Positions 14,269 to 21,454 of a stretch of 24,862 nucleotides of DNA are shown piece after piece (position 1 is the first letter of the stretch; each line of letters begins with the position of its first letter). The translations under genes were made by a program, and so were the position numbers. The notes under the pieces were generated by a model. It did not search any database. It saw only the letters and a list, made by a program, of their open reading frames with translations, and had not been told where the DNA came from. Location of the stretch: positions 10,159 through 35,020 of the forward strand of contig DBVU01000081.1 in assembly GCA_002308195.1 (NCBI GenBank), in the 5' to 3' direction. This DNA comes from Bacteroidales bacterium UBA1256. Lineage in GTDB: Bacteria; Bacteroidota; Bacteroidia; Bacteroidales; Paludibacteraceae.

Positions 14269-15104
14269 CGAAGTTTGTTCACGATTCTCTCCAGTTCTTC
14301 GTCATTGGCAAAAGCAATAACAACCTTCCCGTCTTGCACTTTAACTTTGAGTCCGGTCGCTTGGCTCAGTTCTTTCTGCAATGCGGCATAAGCGGGCGAT
14401 TGTTCGCCTTTGTCTGCTTTCTTTTTGCCATTTTCTGCCTTCGACTCCTGCGCTAACTCCTCCACTTTGCGGACGGACAATCCTTCGCGCAAGATGCGTT
14501 GGTACAATGCCAATTGACGCTCGGCAGAAGGTGTACCAAGAATAGCACGCGCATGGCCCATGTCGATTTTCTTCTCCTTGATGCCCACTTGAATCTCAGC
14601 AGGAAGTTTGAGCAAACGCAAGTAGTTAGCCACCGTAGCGCGCTTCTTTCCTACGCGTTCGGACATACGTTCTTGAGTCAGATTGTAGTCATCCATCAGT
14701 CGTTGGTAGGCCAAAGCAATCTCAATGGCATCCAAATCTTCGCGTTGGATATTCTCAATCAACGCCCATTCCATGACTTGCTCGTCTTTGGCCGTACGGA
14801 TATAAGCGGGAATGCGCTCCAATCCCGCCAGTTTGCTAGCACGGAAACGACGCTCACCTGCAATAATCATGTATGTGCCATCTCCATTGTCACGCAATGT
14901 GATAGGAGAAATGACTCCGTGTTCGCGGATGGAATCGGCCAGTTCCTGCAACGCTTCCTCGTCGAACGTGCGGCGTGGTTGGTCAGGATTGGCAATTATC
15001 TGGTCCAACTCGATCTCCGAAATCGAACTGCCACCGTTGGTATCAACATGACTGGTGTCAATTAGGGCGTCTAATCCACGCCCAAGTCCTGTAACTTTTT
15101 TCAT
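14265..15104 (-). CDS. parB: Chromosome-partitioning protein ParB
   Basis: A 279-residue ParB/Spo0J protein. GLGRGLDAL at the N-terminus contacts ParA. The CTP-binding domain contains NPDQPRRTF (39-47), ELADSIREHGVISPI (54-68) and the GERRFRA box (83-89). ENIQRE (117-122) precedes a helix-turn-helix near 141-166 that reads the parS site. A Lys/Glu-rich hinge (222-237) leads to the C-terminal dimer domain. It loads as a clamp at parS near the origin, so this region may be origin-proximal, although no parS is visible in the window. ATG overlaps the parA stop as ATGA. Confidence 0.96.
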   Translation of the reverse strand: MKKVTGLGRGLDALIDTSHVDTNGGSSISEIELDQIIANPDQPRRTFDEEALQELADSIREHGVISPITLRDNGDGTYMIIAGERRFRASKLAGLERIPAYIRTAKDEQVMEWALIENIQREDLDAIEIALAYQRLMDDYNLTQERMSERVGKKRATVANYLRLLKLPAEIQVGIKEKKIDMGHARAILGTPSAERQLALYQRILREGLSVRKVEELAQESKAENGKKKADKGEQSPAYAALQKELSQATGLKVKVQDGKVVIAFANDEELERIVNKLR

Positions 15105-15862
15105 TGTCTTTGTATTAATTCTTTAGCTAATGCTTTGTAATTTTGTGCACCCTTGGAACTTGGATCATATTCCAGTACCGACATTCCATGCGAAGGTGCT
15201 TCGCTCAGGCGCACGTTGCGTGCGATAACGGTATTGAAAACCAAATCGCCGAAGTGACGTTTCACTTCTTCGTACACCTGATTGCTCAAACGCAGACGAT
15301 TGTCGAACATCGTCAGCAAGAATCCCTCAATCTTGAGATTCGGGTTGAGTTTCGATTTGATAATCTTGATGGTATTCAGCAATTTGGCAATACCTTCCAG
15401 AGCAAAGAACTCGCATTGAACCGGAATAATCACACTGTCGCTGGCTGTTAGCGCATTGACAGTAATTAAACCGAGCGAAGGACTGCAATCAATCAGAATG
15501 TAGTCGTATTCGTCACGGACGGTTTTCAGCAAATTCTTGAGCAGCAACTCACGATGCTCAAGATTCAGCATCTCGATTTCTGCACCTACCAGGTCGATGT
15601 GACTCGGAATCAGACTCAGATTCGGCACTTTGGTCGGAACAATAGCTGCATGTGGCTCAACTCCATTGACCAGACATTCGTAAATAGTGGTCTCCAATTC
15701 GCGAATTTCAACACCAAGACCGGACGATGTGTTGGCTTGCGGATCTGCATCGATGAGCAGCACTTTCTTGCCGTATTCAGCCAGCGCTGCGGCCAGATTG
15801 ATGGACGTAGTAGTTTTGCCTACGCCTCCTTTTTGGTTTGCTAATGAAATAATCTTGCTCAT
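15101..15862 (-). CDS. parA: Chromosome-partitioning ATPase ParA/Soj
   Basis: A 253-residue deviant-Walker ATPase. KGGVGKTT (11-18) is the Walker A motif with its signature lysine, LIDADPQANTS is the second strand, and YILIDCSPSLG is Walker B. It lacks the N-terminal DNA-binding extension of plasmid ParA type Ia, so it is the short chromosomal Soj type. It binds DNA non-specifically as an ATP dimer and is stimulated by ParB to pull origins apart. I take the ATG at 15862, which overlaps the GT9 stop as ATGA; a longer reading by 20 residues adds sequence that does not belong to the family. Confidence 0.96.
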   Translation of the reverse strand: MSKIISLANQKGGVGKTTTSINLAAALAEYGKKVLLIDADPQANTSSGLGVEIRELETTIYECLVNGVEPHAAIVPTKVPNLSLIPSHIDLVGAEIEMLNLEHRELLLKNLLKTVRDEYDYILIDCSPSLGLITVNALTASDSVIIPVQCEFFALEGIAKLLNTIKIIKSKLNPNLKIEGFLLTMFDNRLRLSNQVYEEVKRHFGDLVFNTVIARNVRLSEAPSHGMSVLEYDPSSKGAQNYKALAKELIQRQ

Positions 15863-16848
15863 ATGTGTTGTATTATTGTTTTCGCTTCTATCTGTCGGCA
15901 AGCGTAGTTGCCATACCGACAATGGTTAGTTCCGTGACATGCGCAAGGTCTGCAACGTAAATCGGCTCTTTGCACAATATCTTTCGGATCTTGTTTCCAC
16001 CCCATAAAACCGATAATGGGATGTGTGGCGCACCAGACACTCACGGCTCGTAATCCTACCAAACTCGCGAGATGCTGATTGGCGCTATCCATACAAATCA
16101 TTACGTCCAACAGTCGCATCAGTTCCAATTCTTCCTCCAGATGCAATGTGCCGGCTATGCTCTCCGTGCGCGGAAAGACGCTAGCCCATTGACGTAACAT
16201 CTCACACTCTACTTCTCCTGCTCCGAACAAGAAAACTCTAGTGCTCTCATCCTTGGTCAAATGTTGTATTACTTCTTTGGTCACGCTGTATGGCAGCATG
16301 TTTGACCGTGATTTGGCGAATGGTGCCAGGCCAACCCATTTGCCCGTTTTCTTGCCGAAGCGCTGCTTCACCACTTTGGCTGCAGCCTGATTGACAGGCA
16401 GTGCGACAAAATCGGTATCGGTTTCCAATCCCGCGCGTTTGAAAGCATCACTGTAGCGTTCGAATTCGCTTGGTAAGGGTTCGCTTTTCTTTCCAAATTG
16501 CGTGATCAGTTGTTTGCGCAATCGCCCGTAGTGAACTCGCGTGACAGGTTTTCCGCTCATCCGCATCAGTAGGTCTAACACTCGCGTACGCCTAACATCT
16601 TGCAGATCAACCACCGCATCAACCCGATTGCGCAAATCGCGCCATATCTGTATTACTCCCGGCCAGTCCAGATGGTTATCCACCTCGTAGAACTCGACGT
16701 TAGGCATTGAGGCAAACATCGCGCCCAGTTCTTTCTTGCCTGCCACCACAAACTTGTCATCCGGATATCGCTTGCTCAGCGAAGCCACAACGGGAACCGT
16801 CATAGCCACATTGCCAAGCGTCGAAAAGCGGATAATCAAGTATGTCAT
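15859..16848 (-). CDS. Glycosyltransferase family 9 (heptosyltransferase-like) protein
   Basis: A 329-residue GT-B enzyme of the ADP-heptose:LPS heptosyltransferase family, adding a core sugar to lipid A-linked glycan on the cytoplasmic face. Key regions are LIIRFSTLGNVAMTVPVV (4-21), VDLQDVRRTRVL (80-91), VGLAPFAKS (172-180), VFLFGAGEVE (205-214) and MDSANQHLASLVG (253-265), the donor-binding signature. A five-cysteine cluster follows at residues 299-317 (C299, C302, C304, C310, C317), suited to metal binding or structural disulfides. The start is the ATG at 16848 that overlaps the DUF4861 stop as ATGA. The sugar may be heptose or another; its neighbours, kdu genes and parA, give no direct clue. 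Confidence 0.88.
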   Translation of the reverse strand: MTYLIIRFSTLGNVAMTVPVVASLSKRYPDDKFVVAGKKELGAMFASMPNVEFYEVDNHLDWPGVIQIWRDLRNRVDAVVDLQDVRRTRVLDLLMRMSGKPVTRVHYGRLRKQLITQFGKKSEPLPSEFERYSDAFKRAGLETDTDFVALPVNQAAAKVVKQRFGKKTGKWVGLAPFAKSRSNMLPYSVTKEVIQHLTKDESTRVFLFGAGEVECEMLRQWASVFPRTESIAGTLHLEEELELMRLLDVMICMDSANQHLASLVGLRAVSVWCATHPIIGFMGWKQDPKDIVQRADLRCRPCACHGTNHCRYGNYACRQIEAKTIIQHI

Positions 16849-17747
16849 AATTGTTTTGCTTCTTTCTCTATGGCTTCTATCCACGCTTTATCAGTCGGGA
16901 ATAGATCGCCGTTATTGTATTCACTCCAACATGCGCCAAAATAGTACGTGAGAGTTTCTCCCAGTTCGTATTTCGCTACGCTGACCAGATTGTCTTCTTC
17001 TGTTCCTATCATGTACGCATTCGGCGTGAGTACTGCTATATAGCTGCGGCCTTGACTGGTGCTGCCGTTGTATTCGAAATTCATTTGTGCAGCCGTCTTG
17101 TCGCTCAATGCATCCTCAGCATAGATAACTGCGTTACAATCGTTTAGCAGTTCGTAGTGATCTACCGAATCATGCATGTAGATTCCACCGCCTACCAGCA
17201 AATCCAAATCCGGATTTTCGTCACAGGTTAATACCACTTCTGCTTTGTTTAGTATCTTGCCTGCCTCTGCGGTAATGGTGATCGTTTCTTTTAGGACATG
17301 TCCTGCCACCAACAGACTGTCATATTCCAGACGGAAAACCAACTTGTTCTTTGTCTGCTTCAGAATCTCCCATCGATCGTAGGCGCCTCCCACATATGTC
17401 TCGCCGTTGGCTATAACAACCAAACCGCCTGCTCCGCACGTGTGCCCAACTTTGTAGCAATCCAGTCCTTTGCCATAATTGATATGATAGGGTTTGCCTA
17501 GAACATGCTCACGATAATAGAAGCTATCCACTACCAGTTCTGGCGATGCCTTTAACCATAGATCCACTCCATTAGACGGATTTTCCAGACGCAGTGCGGG
17601 CCCGTACATGCGAAAAGCGGCATACTCGTTTTCCCATGCAAAATCATCTTTGCGCTCGGGAACAAATCGTCCGAATACTTTCTGAGTCTTAGGTTGGCAA
17701 CCGACCAAACTAATCAGCGCAACAATTATGTACAGGAATTTTCTCAT
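16845..17747 (-). CDS. DUF4861-family lipoprotein
   Basis: A 300-residue protein of a family of unknown function often met near pectin or uronate-degradation genes. The N-terminus MRKFLYIIVALISLVGC is a lipoprotein signal with the lipobox LVGC, so C17 would carry the lipid anchor. The conserved core includes NPSNGVDLWLK and YHINYGKGLDCYKVGHTCGA (87-106), with many aromatic and acidic residues that could bind sugar; the rest looks all-beta. Start chosen at the ATG one base after the kduD stop. Immediately following kduI and kduD, it probably serves in unsaturated-uronate processing, for example as a periplasmic sugar-binding or sugar-converting protein, but no catalytic residue can be named. 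Confidence 0.78.
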   Translation of the reverse strand: MRKFLYIIVALISLVGCQPKTQKVFGRFVPERKDDFAWENEYAAFRMYGPALRLENPSNGVDLWLKASPELVVDSFYYREHVLGKPYHINYGKGLDCYKVGHTCGAGGLVVIANGETYVGGAYDRWEILKQTKNKLVFRLEYDSLLVAGHVLKETITITAEAGKILNKAEVVLTCDENPDLDLLVGGGIYMHDSVDHYELLNDCNAVIYAEDALSDKTAAQMNFEYNGSTSQGRSYIAVLTPNAYMIGTEEDNLVSVAKYELGETLTYYFGACWSEYNNGDLFPTDKAWIEAIEKEAKQL

Positions 17748-17748
17748 C

Positions 17749-18552
17749 TTACTTCGGTTGTTTGCCAATATAAGCCAAAATACCTCCATCTACGTACAGT
17801 ATGTGTCCGTTGACCGCATCCGATGCATGACTTGCCAGGAATACGGCAGGTCCGCCCAGTTCATCCGGATCCAACCAACGTCCTGCAGGGGTCTTGGCGC
17901 AGATGAACGAATCGAATGGATGCTTGCTGCCATCTGCTTGCGGCTCGCGCAGAGGTGCCGTTTGTGGCGTAGCGATATAGCCCGGACCAATACCGTTGCA
18001 TTGGATATTGTATTCTCCGTATTCGGAACAGATGTTTTTTGTCAGCATTTTCAGTCCGCCTTTGGCTGCGGCATAAGCGCTGACAGTCTCGCGACCCAGT
18101 TCAGACATCATCGAGCATACGTTGATGATCTTTCCTTCGCGGCGTTCCATCATTTCCGGTAGAACGGCTGCGCTGACGATGTATGGACCAACCAGGTCAA
18201 TATCAATCACTTGCTGAAACTCTTCACGTTTCATCTCGTGCATCGGAATTCGTTTGATGATGCCTGCATTATTGACCAAAATGTCAATTTGGCCAACCTC
18301 TTTATGAATGCGTTCCACCAGTTCTTTTACGGCCACTTCATCAGTCACATCGCATACGTAGCCCTTCACATTCTCAATGCCTTCTGCCTTGTAGTTGGCT
18401 ATTGCCTTCGTAATTCCTTCTTCGCTGCGAGCATTGAAGATGATGGTTTTTGCGCCCGCGCGAGCAAAAGCTTTCGCGATGGCAAAACCGATTCCGTAGC
18501 ACGCACCGGTTACCCAGGCGTTTTTTCCTTCCAAACTAAAAATATTGTCCAT
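17749..18552 (-). CDS. kduD: 2-dehydro-3-deoxy-D-gluconate 5-dehydrogenase (SDR)
   Basis: A 267-residue classical short-chain dehydrogenase. TGACYGIG (15-22) binds NAD(P), NNAG (94-97) stabilises the fold, and S147, Y160 and K164 form the catalytic set within CSMMS and YAAAKGG. The C-terminal VNGHILYVDGG is typical. KduD reduces 3-deoxy-D-glycero-2,5-hexodiulosonate to 2-keto-3-deoxygluconate in the cytoplasm. The direct neighbour kduI makes that substrate, which settles the assignment over gluconate 5-dehydrogenase, the closest alternative. One base separates it from kduI and one from DUF4861. No kdgK or kdgA, which would act next, is in the window. Confidence 0.92.
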   Translation of the reverse strand: MDNIFSLEGKNAWVTGACYGIGFAIAKAFARAGAKTIIFNARSEEGITKAIANYKAEGIENVKGYVCDVTDEVAVKELVERIHKEVGQIDILVNNAGIIKRIPMHEMKREEFQQVIDIDLVGPYIVSAAVLPEMMERREGKIINVCSMMSELGRETVSAYAAAKGGLKMLTKNICSEYGEYNIQCNGIGPGYIATPQTAPLREPQADGSKHPFDSFICAKTPAGRWLDPDELGGPAVFLASHASDAVNGHILYVDGGILAYIGKQPK

Positions 18553-18553
18553 A

Positions 18554-19396
18554 CTATTTCAGGTCGGTTATTTTGCTAAAATCTTGGTCTCCGTAATCCA
18601 GGTTTTCTCCACCCATACCCCAGATGAAGGTATAGTTGTGCGTCGCTGCGGCAGAGTGGATTGACCATTCTGGTGAAAGCACAGCTTGATTGCCCTTCAT
18701 CCAAAGATGGCGTGTCTCTTCCACTTCGCCCATGAAGTGGCAAACAGCCTGATCTTTAGGCACTTCGAAATAGAAATACGCCTCCATACGACGGCTATGC
18801 ACATGCGCGGGCATGGTGTTCCAAACGCTACCTGTAGCTAATTCGGTCATACCCATTTGCAGTTGGCATGTCGGCAACACTTGGTTAACCAACATCTTGT
18901 TGATATTGCGTTCGTTGCTCATTTCCAGGCTGCCCATATGTGCTACCACGGCATCCGCTTTCGTCACTTTCTTGTCCGGATAGGTGCAATGGGCGGTCGT
19001 CGAATTGAAATAGAACAATGCCGGTTTTTTAGTATCAATGCTCTCAAAACGCACTTCTCTGTCTCCGCGGCCGAGGTATAATGCCTCCTTGTAATCTAGT
19101 TCGAACACTTTGTCTCCTGCTATCACTCGTCCTTTGCCTCCGACATTGAAAATGCCTATCTCGCGACGAGTCAGGAAATAGGGTGCTTTCAGCGGGTCAA
19201 TAGCTTCCAGTAGCAGACTTTCGCCAACAGGCATTGCTCCGCCTACTATCATTCTGTCATACATAGAATATACCATGTTGACTTCGTTCGCAGCAAATAC
19301 ACGCTCAATTAGAAAATCTTTGCGTAGTCTGGTTGTGTCGTAACTTTTTGCATCCGTTGGATTGGACGCATAGCGTACCTCGTAATTAGTTTTCAT
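18554..19396 (-). CDS. kduI: 4-deoxy-L-threo-5-hexosulose-uronate ketol-isomerase
   Basis: A 280-residue bicupin isomerase that converts the linear unsaturated uronate (from pectin or glycosaminoglycan breakdown) to the diketo-sugar acid used by KduD. The zinc site is present as H198 and H200 in PAHVHSRRMEAY, with E205 and H247, the same spacing as in the known enterobacterial enzyme. Other family stretches seen are FLTRREIGIFNVGG (74-87) and EALYLGRGDREV (104-115). Length is usual. It starts 11 bases after the PorT-like gene. There is no polysaccharide lyase, SusC/SusD pair or unsaturated uronyl hydrolase nearby, so its substrate must come from elsewhere. Confidence 0.95.
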   Translation of the reverse strand: MKTNYEVRYASNPTDAKSYDTTRLRKDFLIERVFAANEVNMVYSMYDRMIVGGAMPVGESLLLEAIDPLKAPYFLTRREIGIFNVGGKGRVIAGDKVFELDYKEALYLGRGDREVRFESIDTKKPALFYFNSTTAHCTYPDKKVTKADAVVAHMGSLEMSNERNINKMLVNQVLPTCQLQMGMTELATGSVWNTMPAHVHSRRMEAYFYFEVPKDQAVCHFMGEVEETRHLWMKGNQAVLSPEWSIHSAAATHNYTFIWGMGGENLDYGDQDFSKITDLK

Positions 19397-19407
19397 ATGA
19401 TTGTTGT

Positions 19408-20082
19408 TTATTTCTTTTTCTTAATTTCCCACATCCACGCTAGGTTGATACTCAGGTCCATTGGACTGGCCATGCTGAAGTGGTCGGTCAGACTGGTTCC
19501 GTATATTCCGCCGAAACTGTAGTTGAATCGAGTCTCAAATTGATATAATCCCGCATTGCGTGAGCGGTAATAAAATCCAAGTCCGGCAGCCAGCCCCCAG
19601 TCAAACGGATGGTCAATCGGTGCAGCATACTGAGTAGTGGTGGTGCCAATCTGCGTGCCACTGCCGCCTTCGTCCTTCACGCAATAACCTATCTGCGGAC
19701 CCAGATTGAAGAATCCTCTCCAACGCTCGCTACCGAAATAGATATTCATCAGCAATGGCAATTCCAGATAATGCAGTTCTCGGCTATATGTGCCCGCATC
19801 GCTATGCTCACGCCATCCGCGGTGCTGATAGTTCAGTTCCACTTGTACGGCGCAGCATTTGTGGCCCGAATAGCGGAAAACCAAACCACCATTCCCGCCC
19901 AAGACACATGCTTGCGTGATAGGTGTCATATTTTCCACTGCGGGAGTGAACAGTATCGACGAAGCGCTCACGCCGCCATGTACACCGATGTATATCTCCG
20001 GTGTCTTCAGTCGCGGTTGAGCCATGGCCGTCAGGCTGCTCAGCAGCAGAAGGAGTAATATATACTTTTTATTTCTCAACAA
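19408..20082 (-). CDS. PorT-like outer-membrane beta-barrel protein
   Basis: A 224-residue predicted outer-membrane protein. A signal peptide (MLRNKKYILLLLLLSSLTAMAQ) leads into alternating hydrophobic/polar strands rich in Tyr, Gly and Phe, such as EIYIGVHGGVSA, CAVQVELNYQHRG, HYLELPLLMNIYFG and FNLGPQIGYCV. These fit a small 8-stranded barrel of the PorT/outer-membrane beta-barrel class. No ATG is available at the right place. Two TTG codons in tandem (20082-20077) are the only starts that keep the signal peptide, giving a 14-base overlap with the upstream gene. Some PorT homologues help type IX secretion, but this one is short and could be an ordinary structural barrel. Confidence 0.77.
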   Translation of the reverse strand: MLRNKKYILLLLLLSSLTAMAQPRLKTPEIYIGVHGGVSASSILFTPAVENMTPITQACVLGGNGGLVFRYSGHKCCAVQVELNYQHRGWREHSDAGTYSRELHYLELPLLMNIYFGSERWRGFFNLGPQIGYCVKDEGGSGTQIGTTTTQYAAPIDHPFDWGLAAGLGFYYRSRNAGLYQFETRFNYSFGGIYGTSLTDHFSMASPMDLSINLAWMWEIKKKK

Positions 20083-21454
20083 TTCTTACTTGTGTGTTTT
20101 GCCAACCATCGTTGGCACCCAAACGAACCAACTCAACTTTTGCTTGCAGACCTTGATACGAAGTTTTTCCATCCAGGTACTGAACAAGCGCATTCAGCAG
20201 GTCGTAACCTAACAAGTCGTAGCGCGGGGCATCCGATGCATGCGCATTTCCGAAATACTGATTCCACAGTGCTTCGTAAGCCTCCGTATCACCAATCTCG
20301 GTAAACATCGAGGTGTAAACTTGTGGCAGGTTGATAGTCTCTTTTTGCCACGAGTATTGGCTGAGAATTCGTATGCGATAGCCCGCTGCTTTCAGTGCCT
20401 CCAGGTGAGGCAGGGCTAGACGTACTTGGTTGAATTTGTCGCTGTGCAGGATGATTAGGTTTTCCTTGTCTTTGCTCAGCACACCGACCACTGAATCGTT
20501 CATCAGTTCACGCAGCGCCAACGCCGAAGTGTTGATTCCCGCAGCCTTCATCTGTTTGCGCAGCGTTCGTACGGATGCCGCCAATTCTGCTTCACGTACC
20601 TCGATAGCCACGCAGTTCATGTCGCGTTGTTTGATCCAACGGCACAGACTGTCAGCTTCTTGCTGATCGCCCGCATTGAATTGCAGCAACTGTGGATGAC
20701 CCGTTTGGTCTATCTCGTCGCTGAAAGGAACTAGCAATGGCACTTTATGCAGGTCGCACCATTCGGCCATACGCTCTATCTGAATCGGGTAGGCTAGCCC
20801 CAGAATAGCTTGAACGCTATCTAGTTCTGTGCTGTCGCACAGGGCAGCCACTTTACGTTCGCTGCGCTCGGTATCATAGACGCGCAGACGATACTGGGTA
20901 CTGTCGTTTTGCAGCTCATATAGAGCCACTAACACGCCCTGATAGAAATCCATCATTTTGTCCGCATTGCTACTACGCTTGGTCTGTTGCGATTCAAACG
21001 GAAGCATCAGCGCTAGTTCAATGGTGCGTGTCTCGCCCGCAACTACTGGTTGTGCGTTGACCGTATCTTTTATCTCAGGTGCTGCTTGCGCGGCAACCGT
21101 AGTTTTTACTTCAGGTGCGATCGCCGGTTGAGCTATCGGAGCTTCTGTTTTTATCTCCACCTTTTCTATTTTCTTCTCGGCTTTCTCTATCTTCTTGCCT
21201 GTGGGAATCAGAATGGTCTCGCCGTAATGCAATCCACGCTCTTTCAGTTGTGGATTCATACGCACGATTTCGCTCTGCGACACATTGAAGTTGATTCCAA
21301 TACGGTAGAGACCAATGCTCTTCGGCACTTGGTATTTATATACTTCCTCACCGTTCACAGTGTCTTTCGGACAACTGTCGATGATTTCCTGTTGCTGTGC
21401 TTGAGCCATCGTGGCAACAAGCAGCAAAGCCATTATGTAGTATATTTTTTTCAT
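20069..21454 (-). CDS. LysM domain plus type I periplasmic-binding-fold protein
   Basis: A 461-residue exported protein. After a signal peptide (MKKIYYIMALLLVATMAQAQ) a LysM-like domain spans about 39-85 (YKYQVPKSIGLYRIGINF through ILIPTGK). A Lys/Glu then Pro/Ala-rich linker covers 86-143. The rest resembles a type I periplasmic binding fold: IELALMLPFE, FYQGVLVALYEL, LRVYDTERSE, VQAILGLAYPIQI and VPLLVPFSDE. It would be tethered to peptidoglycan while binding a small ligand such as an amino acid or peptide. No permease or ATPase is alongside. It overlaps gldG by ATGA and may act as a lipid/cell-wall linked sensor. Ligand unknown. Confidence 0.8.
   Translation of the reverse strand: MKKIYYIMALLLVATMAQAQQQEIIDSCPKDTVNGEEVYKYQVPKSIGLYRIGINFNVSQSEIVRMNPQLKERGLHYGETILIPTGKKIEKAEKKIEKVEIKTEAPIAQPAIAPEVKTTVAAQAAPEIKDTVNAQPVVAGETRTIELALMLPFESQQTKRSSNADKMMDFYQGVLVALYELQNDSTQYRLRVYDTERSERKVAALCDSTELDSVQAILGLAYPIQIERMAEWCDLHKVPLLVPFSDEIDQTGHPQLLQFNAGDQQEADSLCRWIKQRDMNCVAIEVREAELAASVRTLRKQMKAAGINTSALALRELMNDSVVGVLSKDKENLIILHSDKFNQVRLALPHLEALKAAGYRIRILSQYSWQKETINLPQVYTSMFTEIGDTEAYEALWNQYFGNAHASDAPRYDLLGYDLLNALVQYLDGKTSYQGLQAKVELVRLGANDGWQNTQVRIVEK

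Noticed and set aside
14499..15065. Long plus-strand open frame opposite parB
   Set aside because: It lies wholly within parB, has no recognisable domain and reads as a frame shadow of a well-supported gene.
15863..15922. Longer N-terminus for ParA
   Set aside because: The added 20 residues are the reverse reading of the GT9 tail, and the ATG overlap at 15862 begins right at the conserved family start.
12266..16848. parS site near parAB
   Set aside because: No sequence matching GTTnCACGTGnAAC was seen. The CACGTG cores noticed near 7832 and 7854 lack the flanking bases and lie in the glycerophosphotransferase gene.
17749..19396. Complete polysaccharide-utilisation locus
   Set aside because: Only kduI, kduD and DUF4861 are present; no SusC/SusD, lyase, glycoside hydrolase or hybrid two-component regulator is in the window.
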